From contig NZ_QTJX01000007.1 in assembly GCF_003382275.1 (NCBI RefSeq), positions 28,108 through 92,107 on the forward strand: a stretch of 64,000 nucleotides of DNA, written 5' to 3'. The notes beneath the pieces are model-generated. The model had not been told where the DNA came from. It did no database searches and was given only the letters and a program-made list of their open reading frames with translations. The position numbers and the translations under genes were made by a program. This document shows, piece by piece, positions 6,419 to 14,771 of this stretch. This DNA comes from Flagellimonas nanhaiensis. Lineage in GTDB: Bacteria > Bacteroidota > Bacteroidia > Flavobacteriales > Flavobacteriaceae. Each line of letters starts with the position of its first letter. Within the stretch, counting starts at the first letter, position 1.

Positions 6419-7507
6419 ATGATGAGCTTTTTACAGGGAATAGCAGCGTTTAATTTTTTACTTTTTGCGGGGTTGATTTGGTACCATAGGAAAAAGTTGG
6501 ACAATTCTATCCATATTTTTTCATTCTTCTTGCTAGGGAAAGGGTTAACCATACTGAGTAATTTACTGATGGACAACTTTAGGTTTGCTGATAATAGTTT
6601 GCTCTTGAGTAGTGGGATAATATTGAACTCTTTTCTATTTTTTTATGCTCCATTCCTCTACTTGTTTGTAATTAATATAACCAAAGGAGATGCTCCGTTC
6701 AAAAAGCATTTCCTACATTTTGTTCCATTCTTCATTTTCTTTCTGTTGAATGTCATCTTGGTTTCATCCCTCTATGCTGGAATCAGGAACGAATGGTTCA
6801 ACTCGGTTCTTTACATAAGAAACACCTACCTCAATCTTTATTTTGTACAAATAATAAGCTACACTTTAATTTCTTTTTGGATGGTCTATACCGCGGAAAA
6901 AAGAAATACTGTACCCAAGAAGATTGTAAAATGGATCAAACAAGTACTCGCGGTTTTCCTAGCCATTTGGATACTGTTTTTGGTAAGTTCATTTCCCACA
7001 ATTTCAATGATGCTTTCCACCGCATTGACCATTTCTGGAATGATACTGCTCATTGTGCTCTCCAATGTTTTATTGTTTTTAATGTTGAATAGCCCAGAGT
7101 TCTTCTATAACAATTTATCCGTTAAGTTGAAGAAGGAACCCAACAGCGACGTAATAAATAAGGAAAGCTACGGCCGATTGTGTGATTTAATGGTAAATGA
7201 AAAGCTGTACAAAAAAGCAGATTTAAAAATTGGGGACCTTTCCCAGGCCTTGGGCCAATCGGCACGTAATATTTCTATTCTGATCAATACCTTCTATAAA
7301 GGTAACTTCTATGATTTTGTTAATTTTTACCGTATTGAAGAGGCTAAAGCTCTACTAAAAAGCGGAGATGAAAATATGACCATATTGGCCATTCTGTACG
7401 AATCAGGATTTAACAACAAATCTGTTTTTAATGTTGTCTTCAAGAAAATGGTTGGAGAAACACCGTCTTCATTTAGAAAAAATCACATCGCTACCCTTTA
7501 CGGATAA
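6419..7507 (+). CDS. Membrane-embedded AraC-family transcriptional regulator
   Basis: 362 residues. The first ~225 residues hold about seven hydrophobic segments without a signal peptide, and the C-terminal ~110 residues are an AraC/XylS DNA-binding domain: LKIGDLSQALGQSARNISILIN (first HTH) and ILAILYESGFNNKSVFNVVFKK (second HTH), closing with GETPSSFRK. This membrane-sensor plus AraC layout is common in Flavobacteria. It probably senses an envelope or lipophilic signal. Directly downstream lie six co-directional genes for exported proteins, so it is the natural candidate for their regulator (inference). Two ATGs (6419, 6422) are possible starts. Confidence 0.85.
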   Translation: MMSFLQGIAAFNFLLFAGLIWYHRKKLDNSIHIFSFFLLGKGLTILSNLLMDNFRFADNSLLLSSGIILNSFLFFYAPFLYLFVINITKGDAPFKKHFLHFVPFFIFFLLNVILVSSLYAGIRNEWFNSVLYIRNTYLNLYFVQIISYTLISFWMVYTAEKRNTVPKKIVKWIKQVLAVFLAIWILFLVSSFPTISMMLSTALTISGMILLIVLSNVLLFLMLNSPEFFYNNLSVKLKKEPNSDVINKESYGRLCDLMVNEKLYKKADLKIGDLSQALGQSARNISILINTFYKGNFYDFVNFYRIEEAKALLKSGDENMTILAILYESGFNNKSVFNVVFKKMVGETPSSFRKNHIATLYG

Positions 7508-7709
7508 ACAATTCTTCATTTTAAGTGGTAAGCGTTCCCATATCCCCGGTTCGCTGTTAAATGAGTCTTAAAAATAGGTTCTGATTTATGCATTTGCGTG
7601 TATTCAGACGACCCGAGACCGGCAATCAGGTATGTTTGCCACGGTTCTATGGACTTCTTTTTAGCTCCATTAAAACCTCTTTAACCACTCGCAAATTCAA
7701 AAACAATTC

Positions 7710-9089
7710 ATGAGACATTTACTGCTGATAAGATTACTGGTTATTATTTCTATTGTTGGATGTACCAAAAGCTCCAAGGCGCAAGAACTCAAACGAAAAG
7801 CATCGTTGGGAATTATGATGCAGCCTTTGACAGATAGTTTGGCGACCGAGCTCAAACTGGAACCGGGTGCCGGACTATATATTTCGGAGGTGGTGACAGG
7901 CAGTACCGCGAACAATTTGGGCATGAAGAGCGGAGCGGTGCTTCAAAAAATCAATGGTAAACAAATGAGCTCTAATCGAGATGTCTTTGAAATACTTGCT
8001 GATTTTAGAGCGGAAGATGATATTACCCTAGAGTATATTTTGGATGGAACACGTGTTTCAAAAACTGGTAAAGGCATTGCCAGACCCAAAGAAAGCTATG
8101 AAAACGCGGAGGTAACCTACGGTACGGTTTCGTATGAGGGCAACATGCTGCGCTCTATATTATATACCCCAAGGAATCGGAGCAATACCCCGGTGGTATA
8201 TTTTTTACAGGGCTATACTTGTGGCTCCATCGACCTATCATTTGCACCAGACCATCCTTATATGAAATTGATTCGTTCCTGGGTGGACGCTGGTTTCTCC
8301 GTATACCGCTTGGAAAAACCAGGAGTAGGTGAAAGTGAAAGTCAAAAAAACTGCTTCGAAATTAATTTTAACGAAGAACTGCAGGCTTTCCAAGAAGGTT
8401 ACAAAGACTTAATGGCAATGGAAGAAATAGATACCGACAATATCTTTTTGTTCGGACACTCCATGGGTGGGGTAATTGCCCCTTTGTTGGGAGAAATAAA
8501 ACAGCCCAAGGGAATCATGGCCTATGGAACCGTAGGCAAAAAATGGTACGATTATATGGTGGATTTATACACCATACAACCAAAACACTTTGGGATTTCC
8601 GAAGCTGAAATAAAAGAGAACAACAAAATCAATTTAAAGTTCAACGATGACATGTTGGTTCATAAATTATCTGGTGCAGAATTGGCAAAAAAGGAAAGTT
8701 ATGGACAACTATTTGATCTCAATGAACTCAAAACAGAACAATATATAGGAAGACATATCACTTTTTGGCAAGGTTTGGCCGATATAGATATTCCTGAAGT
8801 ATGGACAAGAACCAGAACCAATGTTTTTATTATGCATGGAGAGTTTGATATCCAGGCAATAAATGAAGAAGGCCCCAAAAGGATTGTGGACTTGGTAAAC
8901 AAGAATGGAAGCAATGCAAAATTCAAAGTGATAGAAAATGCGGACCATGGATTTATAAATTTCACGTCCATGCAACAGAATTCAGAGACCTTGGGCAATG
9001 GTAGCTATAGCAGTCATGCAAGAGATAACTTTAACTTGGAGATTGGCAGGGAGAGTATAAAGTGGATGCAGGGTTTGCTTAATGGATAG
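7710..9089 (+). CDS. Lipoprotein fusing a PDZ domain to an alpha/beta hydrolase
   Basis: 459 residues. A lipobox (SIVGC, Cys near residue 18) predicts membrane anchoring. Residues about 30-115 form a PDZ-like domain (GLYISEVVTGSTANNLGMKSGAVLQKINGK shows the usual GxxI and AxxxGL-type signature). Residues 125-459 are an alpha/beta hydrolase with the nucleophile elbow GHSMGG (Ser251), an Asp in MHGEFD and a His in NADHGF. PDZ domains bind exposed C-termini or peptides; pairing one with a serine hydrolase suggests an esterase or peptidase guided by peptide binding. The end overlaps the next gene by eight bases. Confidence 0.8.
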   Translation: MRHLLLIRLLVIISIVGCTKSSKAQELKRKASLGIMMQPLTDSLATELKLEPGAGLYISEVVTGSTANNLGMKSGAVLQKINGKQMSSNRDVFEILADFRAEDDITLEYILDGTRVSKTGKGIARPKESYENAEVTYGTVSYEGNMLRSILYTPRNRSNTPVVYFLQGYTCGSIDLSFAPDHPYMKLIRSWVDAGFSVYRLEKPGVGESESQKNCFEINFNEELQAFQEGYKDLMAMEEIDTDNIFLFGHSMGGVIAPLLGEIKQPKGIMAYGTVGKKWYDYMVDLYTIQPKHFGISEAEIKENNKINLKFNDDMLVHKLSGAELAKKESYGQLFDLNELKTEQYIGRHITFWQGLADIDIPEVWTRTRTNVFIMHGEFDIQAINEEGPKRIVDLVNKNGSNAKFKVIENADHGFINFTSMQQNSETLGNGSYSSHARDNFNLEIGRESIKWMQGLLNG

Positions 9090-9831
9090 TTTGACGAAAA
9101 TGAGAATTTTATTGCTTTGTACGGTACTTGCTTTTGCATGTCATATAACAGCTCAAGAGGTCAACCTGGAGATTACATCAGATTTAAGTTCCCATGCCCA
9201 GATAGACTCTGTTTTGGTCAGTGATGTAAAATTTAAGAACCCAAAATTTGATAATCCACATGCCGGAAGCGGCTTCTTATTGGAACATAAAGGCAAGCTA
9301 TATGCCTGCACGGCCAAACACGTGCTGTTTTTTGCAAAAACGGATAGCATGAAGACCATAAGTTTTGATGACGAACTCAAGTCTTGGGAGTTTGTTTCAA
9401 AAAAGAACAAAAAGAACAAGGTTTTGGCTGGCAAACTAATCAATGAGGACAAACAGGAAGCCATAGTAATGCCTCCAAAAGGAGATTGGTTGGTTTTTGA
9501 AGTCGAAGGAGAGATTCGGCAAGGCATTCAGATTTATTCCCTTAGGGAAGAACCTTTGAGTGAAGGAGAAAAGGTCAGGTTTTTAGGCTACCCCTACAAT
9601 ACAACAAGGCCTGTAAATGTAACAGGTTCATTTATCGGATACACCAAAGAAGGCAATTTAAGCTTGGATGTTCCTAAAGGAAACTACGGTGGATGCAGTG
9701 GCGGCCCTGTTTTGGACACGCAAGGCAGGGTGGTAGGATTAGTATCCATGGGGTACTTCAACCAGAAGGAAAACAAAATGGTTTTTGAACCTGCTTCGAT
9801 CAAATATTTTCAAACAATCATCAATAACTAA
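9082..9831 (+). CDS. Exported trypsin-like serine protease
   Basis: 249 residues. A signal peptide follows Met7 (MRILLLCTVLAFACHITAQ), so an ATG at 9100 is an alternative start; the upstream ATG overlaps the previous stop and suggests coupling. The catalytic triad pattern of chymotrypsin-fold proteases is visible: TAKHV (His80), PKGDWLVFEV (Asp near 138) and GGCSGGPVLD (Ser206). No PDZ domain is attached; interestingly, a PDZ domain is the first module of the gene just upstream. Likely periplasmic or surface protease; substrate unknown. Confidence 0.8.
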   Translation: MDSLTKMRILLLCTVLAFACHITAQEVNLEITSDLSSHAQIDSVLVSDVKFKNPKFDNPHAGSGFLLEHKGKLYACTAKHVLFFAKTDSMKTISFDDELKSWEFVSKKNKKNKVLAGKLINEDKQEAIVMPPKGDWLVFEVEGEIRQGIQIYSLREEPLSEGEKVRFLGYPYNTTRPVNVTGSFIGYTKEGNLSLDVPKGNYGGCSGGPVLDTQGRVVGLVSMGYFNQKENKMVFEPASIKYFQTIINN

Positions 9832-9852
9832 ATATTAAAACCCATAAATAAG

Positions 9853-10944
9853 ATGAGAACATCAATAATTGTTTTACTGACAGTTTTTTTGACGCAGAAC
9901 CTGGCTGCACAATTTCATACCTTGAATATGCCTCAAGGAAGCCCCAGGGTACAAGAGACCCAAAGATTGGGGATTACTGAGATTACATTGGATTATGGAA
10001 GTCCCGCAGTACGAAACCGAGATGTTTGGAACGATGTAATTCCACAGGGAGGAGACCCTATAGCATGGCGTGCAGGGGCCAATATGGCCACCACTATAGA
10101 GTTTTCCACTGATGTAAAAATAGAGGGAAAACCGTTACAGGCTGGAAAATATGGTCTACACATCATTCCACAAAATGATACCTACACTTTGCTTTTTGCC
10201 CATAATTATAATCAATGGGGAAGCTACTATTTAGATAGAGATAATGATATTACAATGGAGGTAACTGTTCAACCTGAAACCTGTACCACATCAGAACAGT
10301 TGGATTACGAGTTTTTGAACAGGACAGAAAACTCTTTGGTCATTGGTTTGGAATGGGGTGAGAAAAGAATTCCTTTCAAAATAGAAGTTGACCTGAATAA
10401 AACAGTGGTGGAAAGCTTGCGTAGCGAACTTAGGGGTATCAATACCTATCATTGGCAAGCCTGGAATGATGCCGCAAGATGGTGCCTGGATCATGATACC
10501 AATTTGGAAGAAGCCTACGAGTGGGTAAATCGCTCCATAAATGGAGGATACAATGGTTTTGCCGCCCATAGGGACATCCGGAATCTGGTGACCAAGGTCA
10601 ATCTGATCGCCAAGTTGGGAAAAACTGAGGAGTTGCAACCAACCTTAGATCAAGCACAAGATTTGGTAACACAGGATTGGGAGGCCAACTATCTGACTCA
10701 AACATTGCTACGAGATGGTTTTTACGAGCAGGGCCTGAAATTGACCGACCAGAATCTTAAAACCTTTCCGAAAGCATGGTTTTTGCACTTGAACAAAAGC
10801 TTGGCGCATTATTTCCTTGGAGATAAGAAAAAAGCTTTGAACGGAGCCAATAAAGCCTTAGACCTGGCCCCAGAACCTAGAAAAGCCAGAATCAGGGAGA
10901 TCATTTCCGAAATCAATGCAGGAAACTATCAATTTCCATCGTAG
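9853..10944 (+). CDS. Exported DUF2911 protein with TPR-like C-terminal half
   Basis: 363 residues with a signal peptide (MRTSIIVLLTVFLTQNLAAQ). Residues about 25-180 match DUF2911: QGSPRVQETQRLGITEITLDYGSP, then WRAGANMATTIEFS and AGKYGLHIIP are characteristic blocks. Residues 200-355 are helical with TPR-like helix pairs (WFLHLNKSLAHYFLGDKKKALNGANKALDLAP reads as one TPR). The biochemical role of DUF2911 is not established. It lies 21 bases after the protease gene in the same direction. Confidence 0.8.
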   Translation: MRTSIIVLLTVFLTQNLAAQFHTLNMPQGSPRVQETQRLGITEITLDYGSPAVRNRDVWNDVIPQGGDPIAWRAGANMATTIEFSTDVKIEGKPLQAGKYGLHIIPQNDTYTLLFAHNYNQWGSYYLDRDNDITMEVTVQPETCTTSEQLDYEFLNRTENSLVIGLEWGEKRIPFKIEVDLNKTVVESLRSELRGINTYHWQAWNDAARWCLDHDTNLEEAYEWVNRSINGGYNGFAAHRDIRNLVTKVNLIAKLGKTEELQPTLDQAQDLVTQDWEANYLTQTLLRDGFYEQGLKLTDQNLKTFPKAWFLHLNKSLAHYFLGDKKKALNGANKALDLAPEPRKARIREIISEINAGNYQFPS

Positions 10945-10978
10945 GTAGATTTTAATTTCTGAGCTAATTCAAGCACAA

Positions 10979-11524
10979 ATGAAAAAACTGAACAAGAAAT
11001 CATTTCTAGTGCTCTCTGCTGTGTTGATAATGGCATTGGGATCAAATATCCGAGCACAGGAAGACAGGAGTGTCAATGCTGACAAGAATTCGTTGAAAGC
11101 CTTTTTGTCTGATACAGGATATACAGAACTGGAAATGCAAAAACTGCCATCAGGTCACCTGCACTTAACAGGTGTTTTAAACGGAGTACAGGCCAAGTTC
11201 ATTTTGGATACTGGGGCAAGCGGCACTTTGATGGACAGAAAGAACAAGGATAAATTTAAAATGGAATCGAAGGAGTCCGAGTTGCAAGCCGCTGGGGCAG
11301 GAACAAGCAATATGCAAATGCAAGCTTCCAGTAATAATCAATTGACTTTGGGTGACTTGAAGATCGACGACATGAATTTGATGTTGATTGATATGGACCA
11401 CGTGAACAAGGCCTTTGAAAGATTTGGATTGGAACCGGTAGATGGAGTTATTGGTGCCGACCTCTTAACAAATTATAAGGCGATAATCGATTATGTTAAC
11501 CTTTCACTATATGTGAAAAATTAG
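10979..11524 (+). CDS. Exported retropepsin-like aspartic protease
   Basis: 181 residues with a signal peptide ending IRAQ. The core motif FILDTGASGTLMD (Asp77) is the aspartic-protease active-site loop of the single-domain retropepsin-like family, and DGVIGADLLTNYKAIIDY is the matching conserved C-terminal block (hydrophobic-hydrophobic-G). Such proteins must dimerise to form the active site. About 60 residues precede the core. It follows the DUF2911 gene by 34 bases. Confidence 0.8.
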   Translation: MKKLNKKSFLVLSAVLIMALGSNIRAQEDRSVNADKNSLKAFLSDTGYTELEMQKLPSGHLHLTGVLNGVQAKFILDTGASGTLMDRKNKDKFKMESKESELQAAGAGTSNMQMQASSNNQLTLGDLKIDDMNLMLIDMDHVNKAFERFGLEPVDGVIGADLLTNYKAIIDYVNLSLYVKN

Positions 11525-11594
11525 TGGATTAGTTGGGGATAAATCAATGTTTGCAATGAAATGAGCAAGCTTTTTAGGTTTTTTGAAGGACAAT

Positions 11595-11639
11595 AGGTTG
11601 CACAAATACTGCTGAGATGTTTTCAGCAGTATGCAACCT
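11595..11639. terminator. Long bulged stem-loop after the retropepsin gene
   Basis: A perfect 10-bp stem, ATACTGCTGA / TCAGCAGTAT (11606-11615 and 11623-11632), has a seven-base loop. It is extended by an outer 7-bp stem, AGGTTGC / GCAACCT (11595-11601 and 11633-11639), with a one-sided ACAA bulge. There is no T-run after it on either strand, so it is not a classical intrinsic terminator. It could be a transcript-end structure, processing site or attenuator between the two halves of the gene group. Confidence 0.5.
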
Positions 11640-11690
11640 CCCCAACGACCATAGAATAGGTTAGAAATTGCCATAAAAACCAGAAAACAA

Positions 11691-13442
11691 ATGAAAAAAA
11701 GAGTATTCTATCTTTTGATGGCCGTTGCCTTTTTGTCCAGTTGCAAAAAGCAGCAGGATGTATTTCAACCCTATAGTAATACTACCGTTCCTGTTAAGTT
11801 GGGAGAGGGAACCTTATCTACGGATTCCATTCAGTGGAACAATGTTTATGTTGCTCAAACCCATGAACTTTTTTATACCAAGATGGGTAAATCGGCATCC
11901 GTTATAAACAAATTAGATTATTCGGATGGCACCTTTAAAGGTCTGGAGACCATACAATTTCCCGAAGGAATACCTCATACAGATATTTATCTGGATGAGA
12001 AAGGTGAATTCATGTTGTTTTCCTCATTGATGCCCGAATTTGAAGGTGACACCATTTCAGATTGGAATATCTGGAAATCGATAAGAAAAGGAGGAAAATG
12101 GCAGGACCCTGATCTTTTTTATGGAGGTGAGGTAGAGGAAAATCTGTTTTACCCTTGGCTAACGGCAAGCGGAAATCTCTATTTTTCCCTTACCCCACAT
12201 GAATCCAGAAATAGTGATTTGTATGTTTCCAAGCTTATCAACGGAGAATACCAAAAACCTGAAGCTTTACCCAAATATATCAATTCACAAAAACTGGAAG
12301 GGGATGCATTTATAGCTCCCGATGAGTCCTACCTCATTTTTGCTGGTTTTGAAAGAGGACAAAATATAGGAAAGTCGGATTTGTACATCAGCTATAATAT
12401 GGATGGAACTTGGTCGGCACCTGTGTGGTTGGGTGACAAAATCAATTCAGATGGCTATGATGGTAGCCCATTTGTAACCCAAGATGGTAAATATTTAATA
12501 TTTACTAGCAGCAGGGACAGCACAGATGATGATACATTTTTCAACCATTATATTGTACCGTTTGATTCCGGAAAGTTTAAGGATACCTCGCTTAGACTTG
12601 AGAACTATCTTGTGAATGTTGGAGTAACGCCTATCAGGTTGGAGGTAGATAATCTAACCACTTCTGGGGTGGAGTACGGTGGAAGTCTATCTATGAAAAA
12701 TGGTGAAATATTTTATACCAGGGCAACAGAGGATTTCTCAGAACGTCAAATTACCCGGAGCCGATTTGTAAATGGGATATTTTCGGAGCCGGAACGGGTA
12801 AAAATAGGAGGGGAGTACTACACGGACGCCAGCGATGTCCAGATTACGGAAAATGGAGACTATCTATACTTTAAAATGCGGGGCAATGTTCCGGATGATG
12901 TTTCTCGTCGAGACGGAAATATATGGAGAAGCAAATCAGAAAATGGAGTATGGTCCAAGGCTGAACTTCTACCAAGTGAAATTAATTCCGAATTAAGCGA
13001 GTACTACCCGATGATCACCAATAGCGGGAATCTCTATTTCAGTCGAGAGTATGAAGATACCAGCTATGACATCTATGTATCAAGATTTGAAGACGGAAAG
13101 TATCAGGAAGCCGAGAGGCTGCCAAACCATATCAATACTAATTTATTAGAGTCCGATGCTTACGTTTCACCTGACGAAACTTATATGGTTTTTGTCCGCA
13201 TGTATGCGGAAGAAGGCCTCGGGGTATCAGATTTATACATATCTTTTCAAGAAGACAATGCATGGAGTCACCCTAAAAATATGCGCTCCTTAAACAGTAA
13301 TGGCGTGGACGGGAGTCCATTTGTAACGGCCGATGGAAAATATTTGATTTTTACCTCGACCCGGGACTCGGAAAACCCCGAGGTATTTGATGGGCATTTG
13401 GACATCTACGCAGTACGATTTGATAAAAACAATTGGAAATAG
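11691..13442 (+). CDS. PD40 beta-propeller lipoprotein
   Basis: 583 residues. A lipobox (FLSSC, Cys near residue 18) follows a short basic N-terminus. The mature part has repeated blocks of the TolB/PD40 type, for example SPDETYMVFVR, APDESYLIFAGF, DGSPFVTQDGKYLIFTSSRD and DGSPFVTADGKYLIFTSTRD, i.e. several propeller blades with two near-duplicate halves. Such lipoproteins bind proteins or peptides at the cell surface or periplasm. Stop codon and next ATG are adjacent, so it is probably co-transcribed with the DUF885 gene. Confidence 0.8.
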   Translation: MKKRVFYLLMAVAFLSSCKKQQDVFQPYSNTTVPVKLGEGTLSTDSIQWNNVYVAQTHELFYTKMGKSASVINKLDYSDGTFKGLETIQFPEGIPHTDIYLDEKGEFMLFSSLMPEFEGDTISDWNIWKSIRKGGKWQDPDLFYGGEVEENLFYPWLTASGNLYFSLTPHESRNSDLYVSKLINGEYQKPEALPKYINSQKLEGDAFIAPDESYLIFAGFERGQNIGKSDLYISYNMDGTWSAPVWLGDKINSDGYDGSPFVTQDGKYLIFTSSRDSTDDDTFFNHYIVPFDSGKFKDTSLRLENYLVNVGVTPIRLEVDNLTTSGVEYGGSLSMKNGEIFYTRATEDFSERQITRSRFVNGIFSEPERVKIGGEYYTDASDVQITENGDYLYFKMRGNVPDDVSRRDGNIWRSKSENGVWSKAELLPSEINSELSEYYPMITNSGNLYFSREYEDTSYDIYVSRFEDGKYQEAERLPNHINTNLLESDAYVSPDETYMVFVRMYAEEGLGVSDLYISFQEDNAWSHPKNMRSLNSNGVDGSPFVTADGKYLIFTSTRDSENPEVFDGHLDIYAVRFDKNNWK

Positions 13443-14741
13443 ATGAAAAGTCTACTACGAAAAGGGCTTGTGCCCATGATGTTTTGTTTTCAGTTCTTGT
13501 TTGCGCAAGACCCAAATTTTGAAAATCTACGTGCCGATTTCCTTAAGGGATATGCAAAGTTGGACATAACGTATATCAACATCAGCTATGTGCAAAATAT
13601 GCAAGCTATCCAGGGAGCTGAAAGTATAAGGGAGCAAGAACTTTTTTTTAGGGATTTACAAAATAGACTAAAACACGTGGACCTTAAAAAAATGGATGAA
13701 TACCAAAAATTGGATTATGACATTTTAATCTATGAAACGGCGCTTAATTTGGAGCGCCTAGCCTTGGAAAAAAAATGGAAAGGTTCAGATGAACTAGATG
13801 ATTCCAAGAGTGTTTATCATATTGAAAATGGAAAAGAGTGGTATGCCTATCTGCTAAAAAAATGGGTGGATATCTCGATATCACCCAAAGAAATGTTCCA
13901 GTTTGGCCTGTTGGAAATTGAAAAGGTCAAAGCACAAATGAAAAGGCTTCAACAGGCATCTGGACTTTCTGAAACAGATTTTTATAGCGGATTGGACGAT
14001 GAAAAGTTCTTTATTGAACGTGCAAGTGGGGTACAAGCGGAGTTTGAAAAAATCAAAAGTAATATTGGCGACATAGCCGTCAATCTCTTTCCATACATCA
14101 ATGACATCCCTGAAGTCCATATTGCCAGGGGGACCAATCCTTCATTGGCGCATGCCCCCGCTTATTATGCCAATAATACCTTTTACTTCAACTTTTTTGA
14201 TGAACCATTTAACCGAAGACAGCTTGGTTGGTTTTTTGCCCATGAGGCAATACCTGGGCACCATTATCAGTCATCTGTAAACCGTGTTGTAAAGAGAACA
14301 GAGATACAGGATTTGTTCTGGTATGCAGGCTTTGTGGAAGGATGGGGAGCTTATGTGGAACATTTGGGAGATGTTCTAGGGGTATATGAAACCATTTATG
14401 ATGAATATGGAAAGTGGGAGTGGGATTTAATTCGTTCTGTTAGGGTTTCGCTAGATGTAGGTTTAAACTATTACGGTTGGTCGGATGAGGAAGCTATGAC
14501 TTTTTGGAAAAAACACATCACAGACAAAGATGATATAGGAGTTCGTGAGATCAATAGAATGAAGCGTTGGCCAGCTCAGGTGATTTCATATAAATATGGA
14601 GCAAAGGTATTCTTAGGGCTTCTTGAAAATGCTAAAAAAGACCCCGACTTTGATTACAAAACGTTCCATGAAAAACTTTTGAAGCACGGCGATATTCCAA
14701 TCAGTGTTTTAGAAAAAAGATTGGACAAAGGGGCAAATTAA
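13443..14741 (+). CDS. DUF885-family metallopeptidase-like protein, exported
   Basis: 432 residues with a signal peptide (MKSLLRKGLVPMMFCFQFLFAQ). The motif FFAHEAIPGHHYQ (HE at residues 267-268) is the family hallmark of DUF885 proteins, which resemble zinc peptidases; NTFYFNFFDEP and FVEGWGAYVEHLG are flanking family blocks, the second supplying a likely Glu ligand. It is shorter than many family members (often 550-600 residues). Starts right after the PD40 lipoprotein stop. Peptidase activity is inferred. Confidence 0.8.
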   Translation: MKSLLRKGLVPMMFCFQFLFAQDPNFENLRADFLKGYAKLDITYINISYVQNMQAIQGAESIREQELFFRDLQNRLKHVDLKKMDEYQKLDYDILIYETALNLERLALEKKWKGSDELDDSKSVYHIENGKEWYAYLLKKWVDISISPKEMFQFGLLEIEKVKAQMKRLQQASGLSETDFYSGLDDEKFFIERASGVQAEFEKIKSNIGDIAVNLFPYINDIPEVHIARGTNPSLAHAPAYYANNTFYFNFFDEPFNRRQLGWFFAHEAIPGHHYQSSVNRVVKRTEIQDLFWYAGFVEGWGAYVEHLGDVLGVYETIYDEYGKWEWDLIRSVRVSLDVGLNYYGWSDEEAMTFWKKHITDKDDIGVREINRMKRWPAQVISYKYGAKVFLGLLENAKKDPDFDYKTFHEKLLKHGDIPISVLEKRLDKGAN

Positions 14742-14757
14742 AAGATTCATTTGCTCC
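14730..14757 (+). terminator. Weak hairpin at the convergent junction
   Basis: GGGGCAAAT (14730-14738) pairs with ATTTGCTCC (14749-14757) with one G-U pair and a ten-base loop. It spans the DUF885 stop codon and is followed by TTTGCC rather than a clean T-run. It is the only structure seen between the two convergent genes. Confidence 0.35.
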
Positions 14758-14771
14758 TTTGCCTGTCCTGA

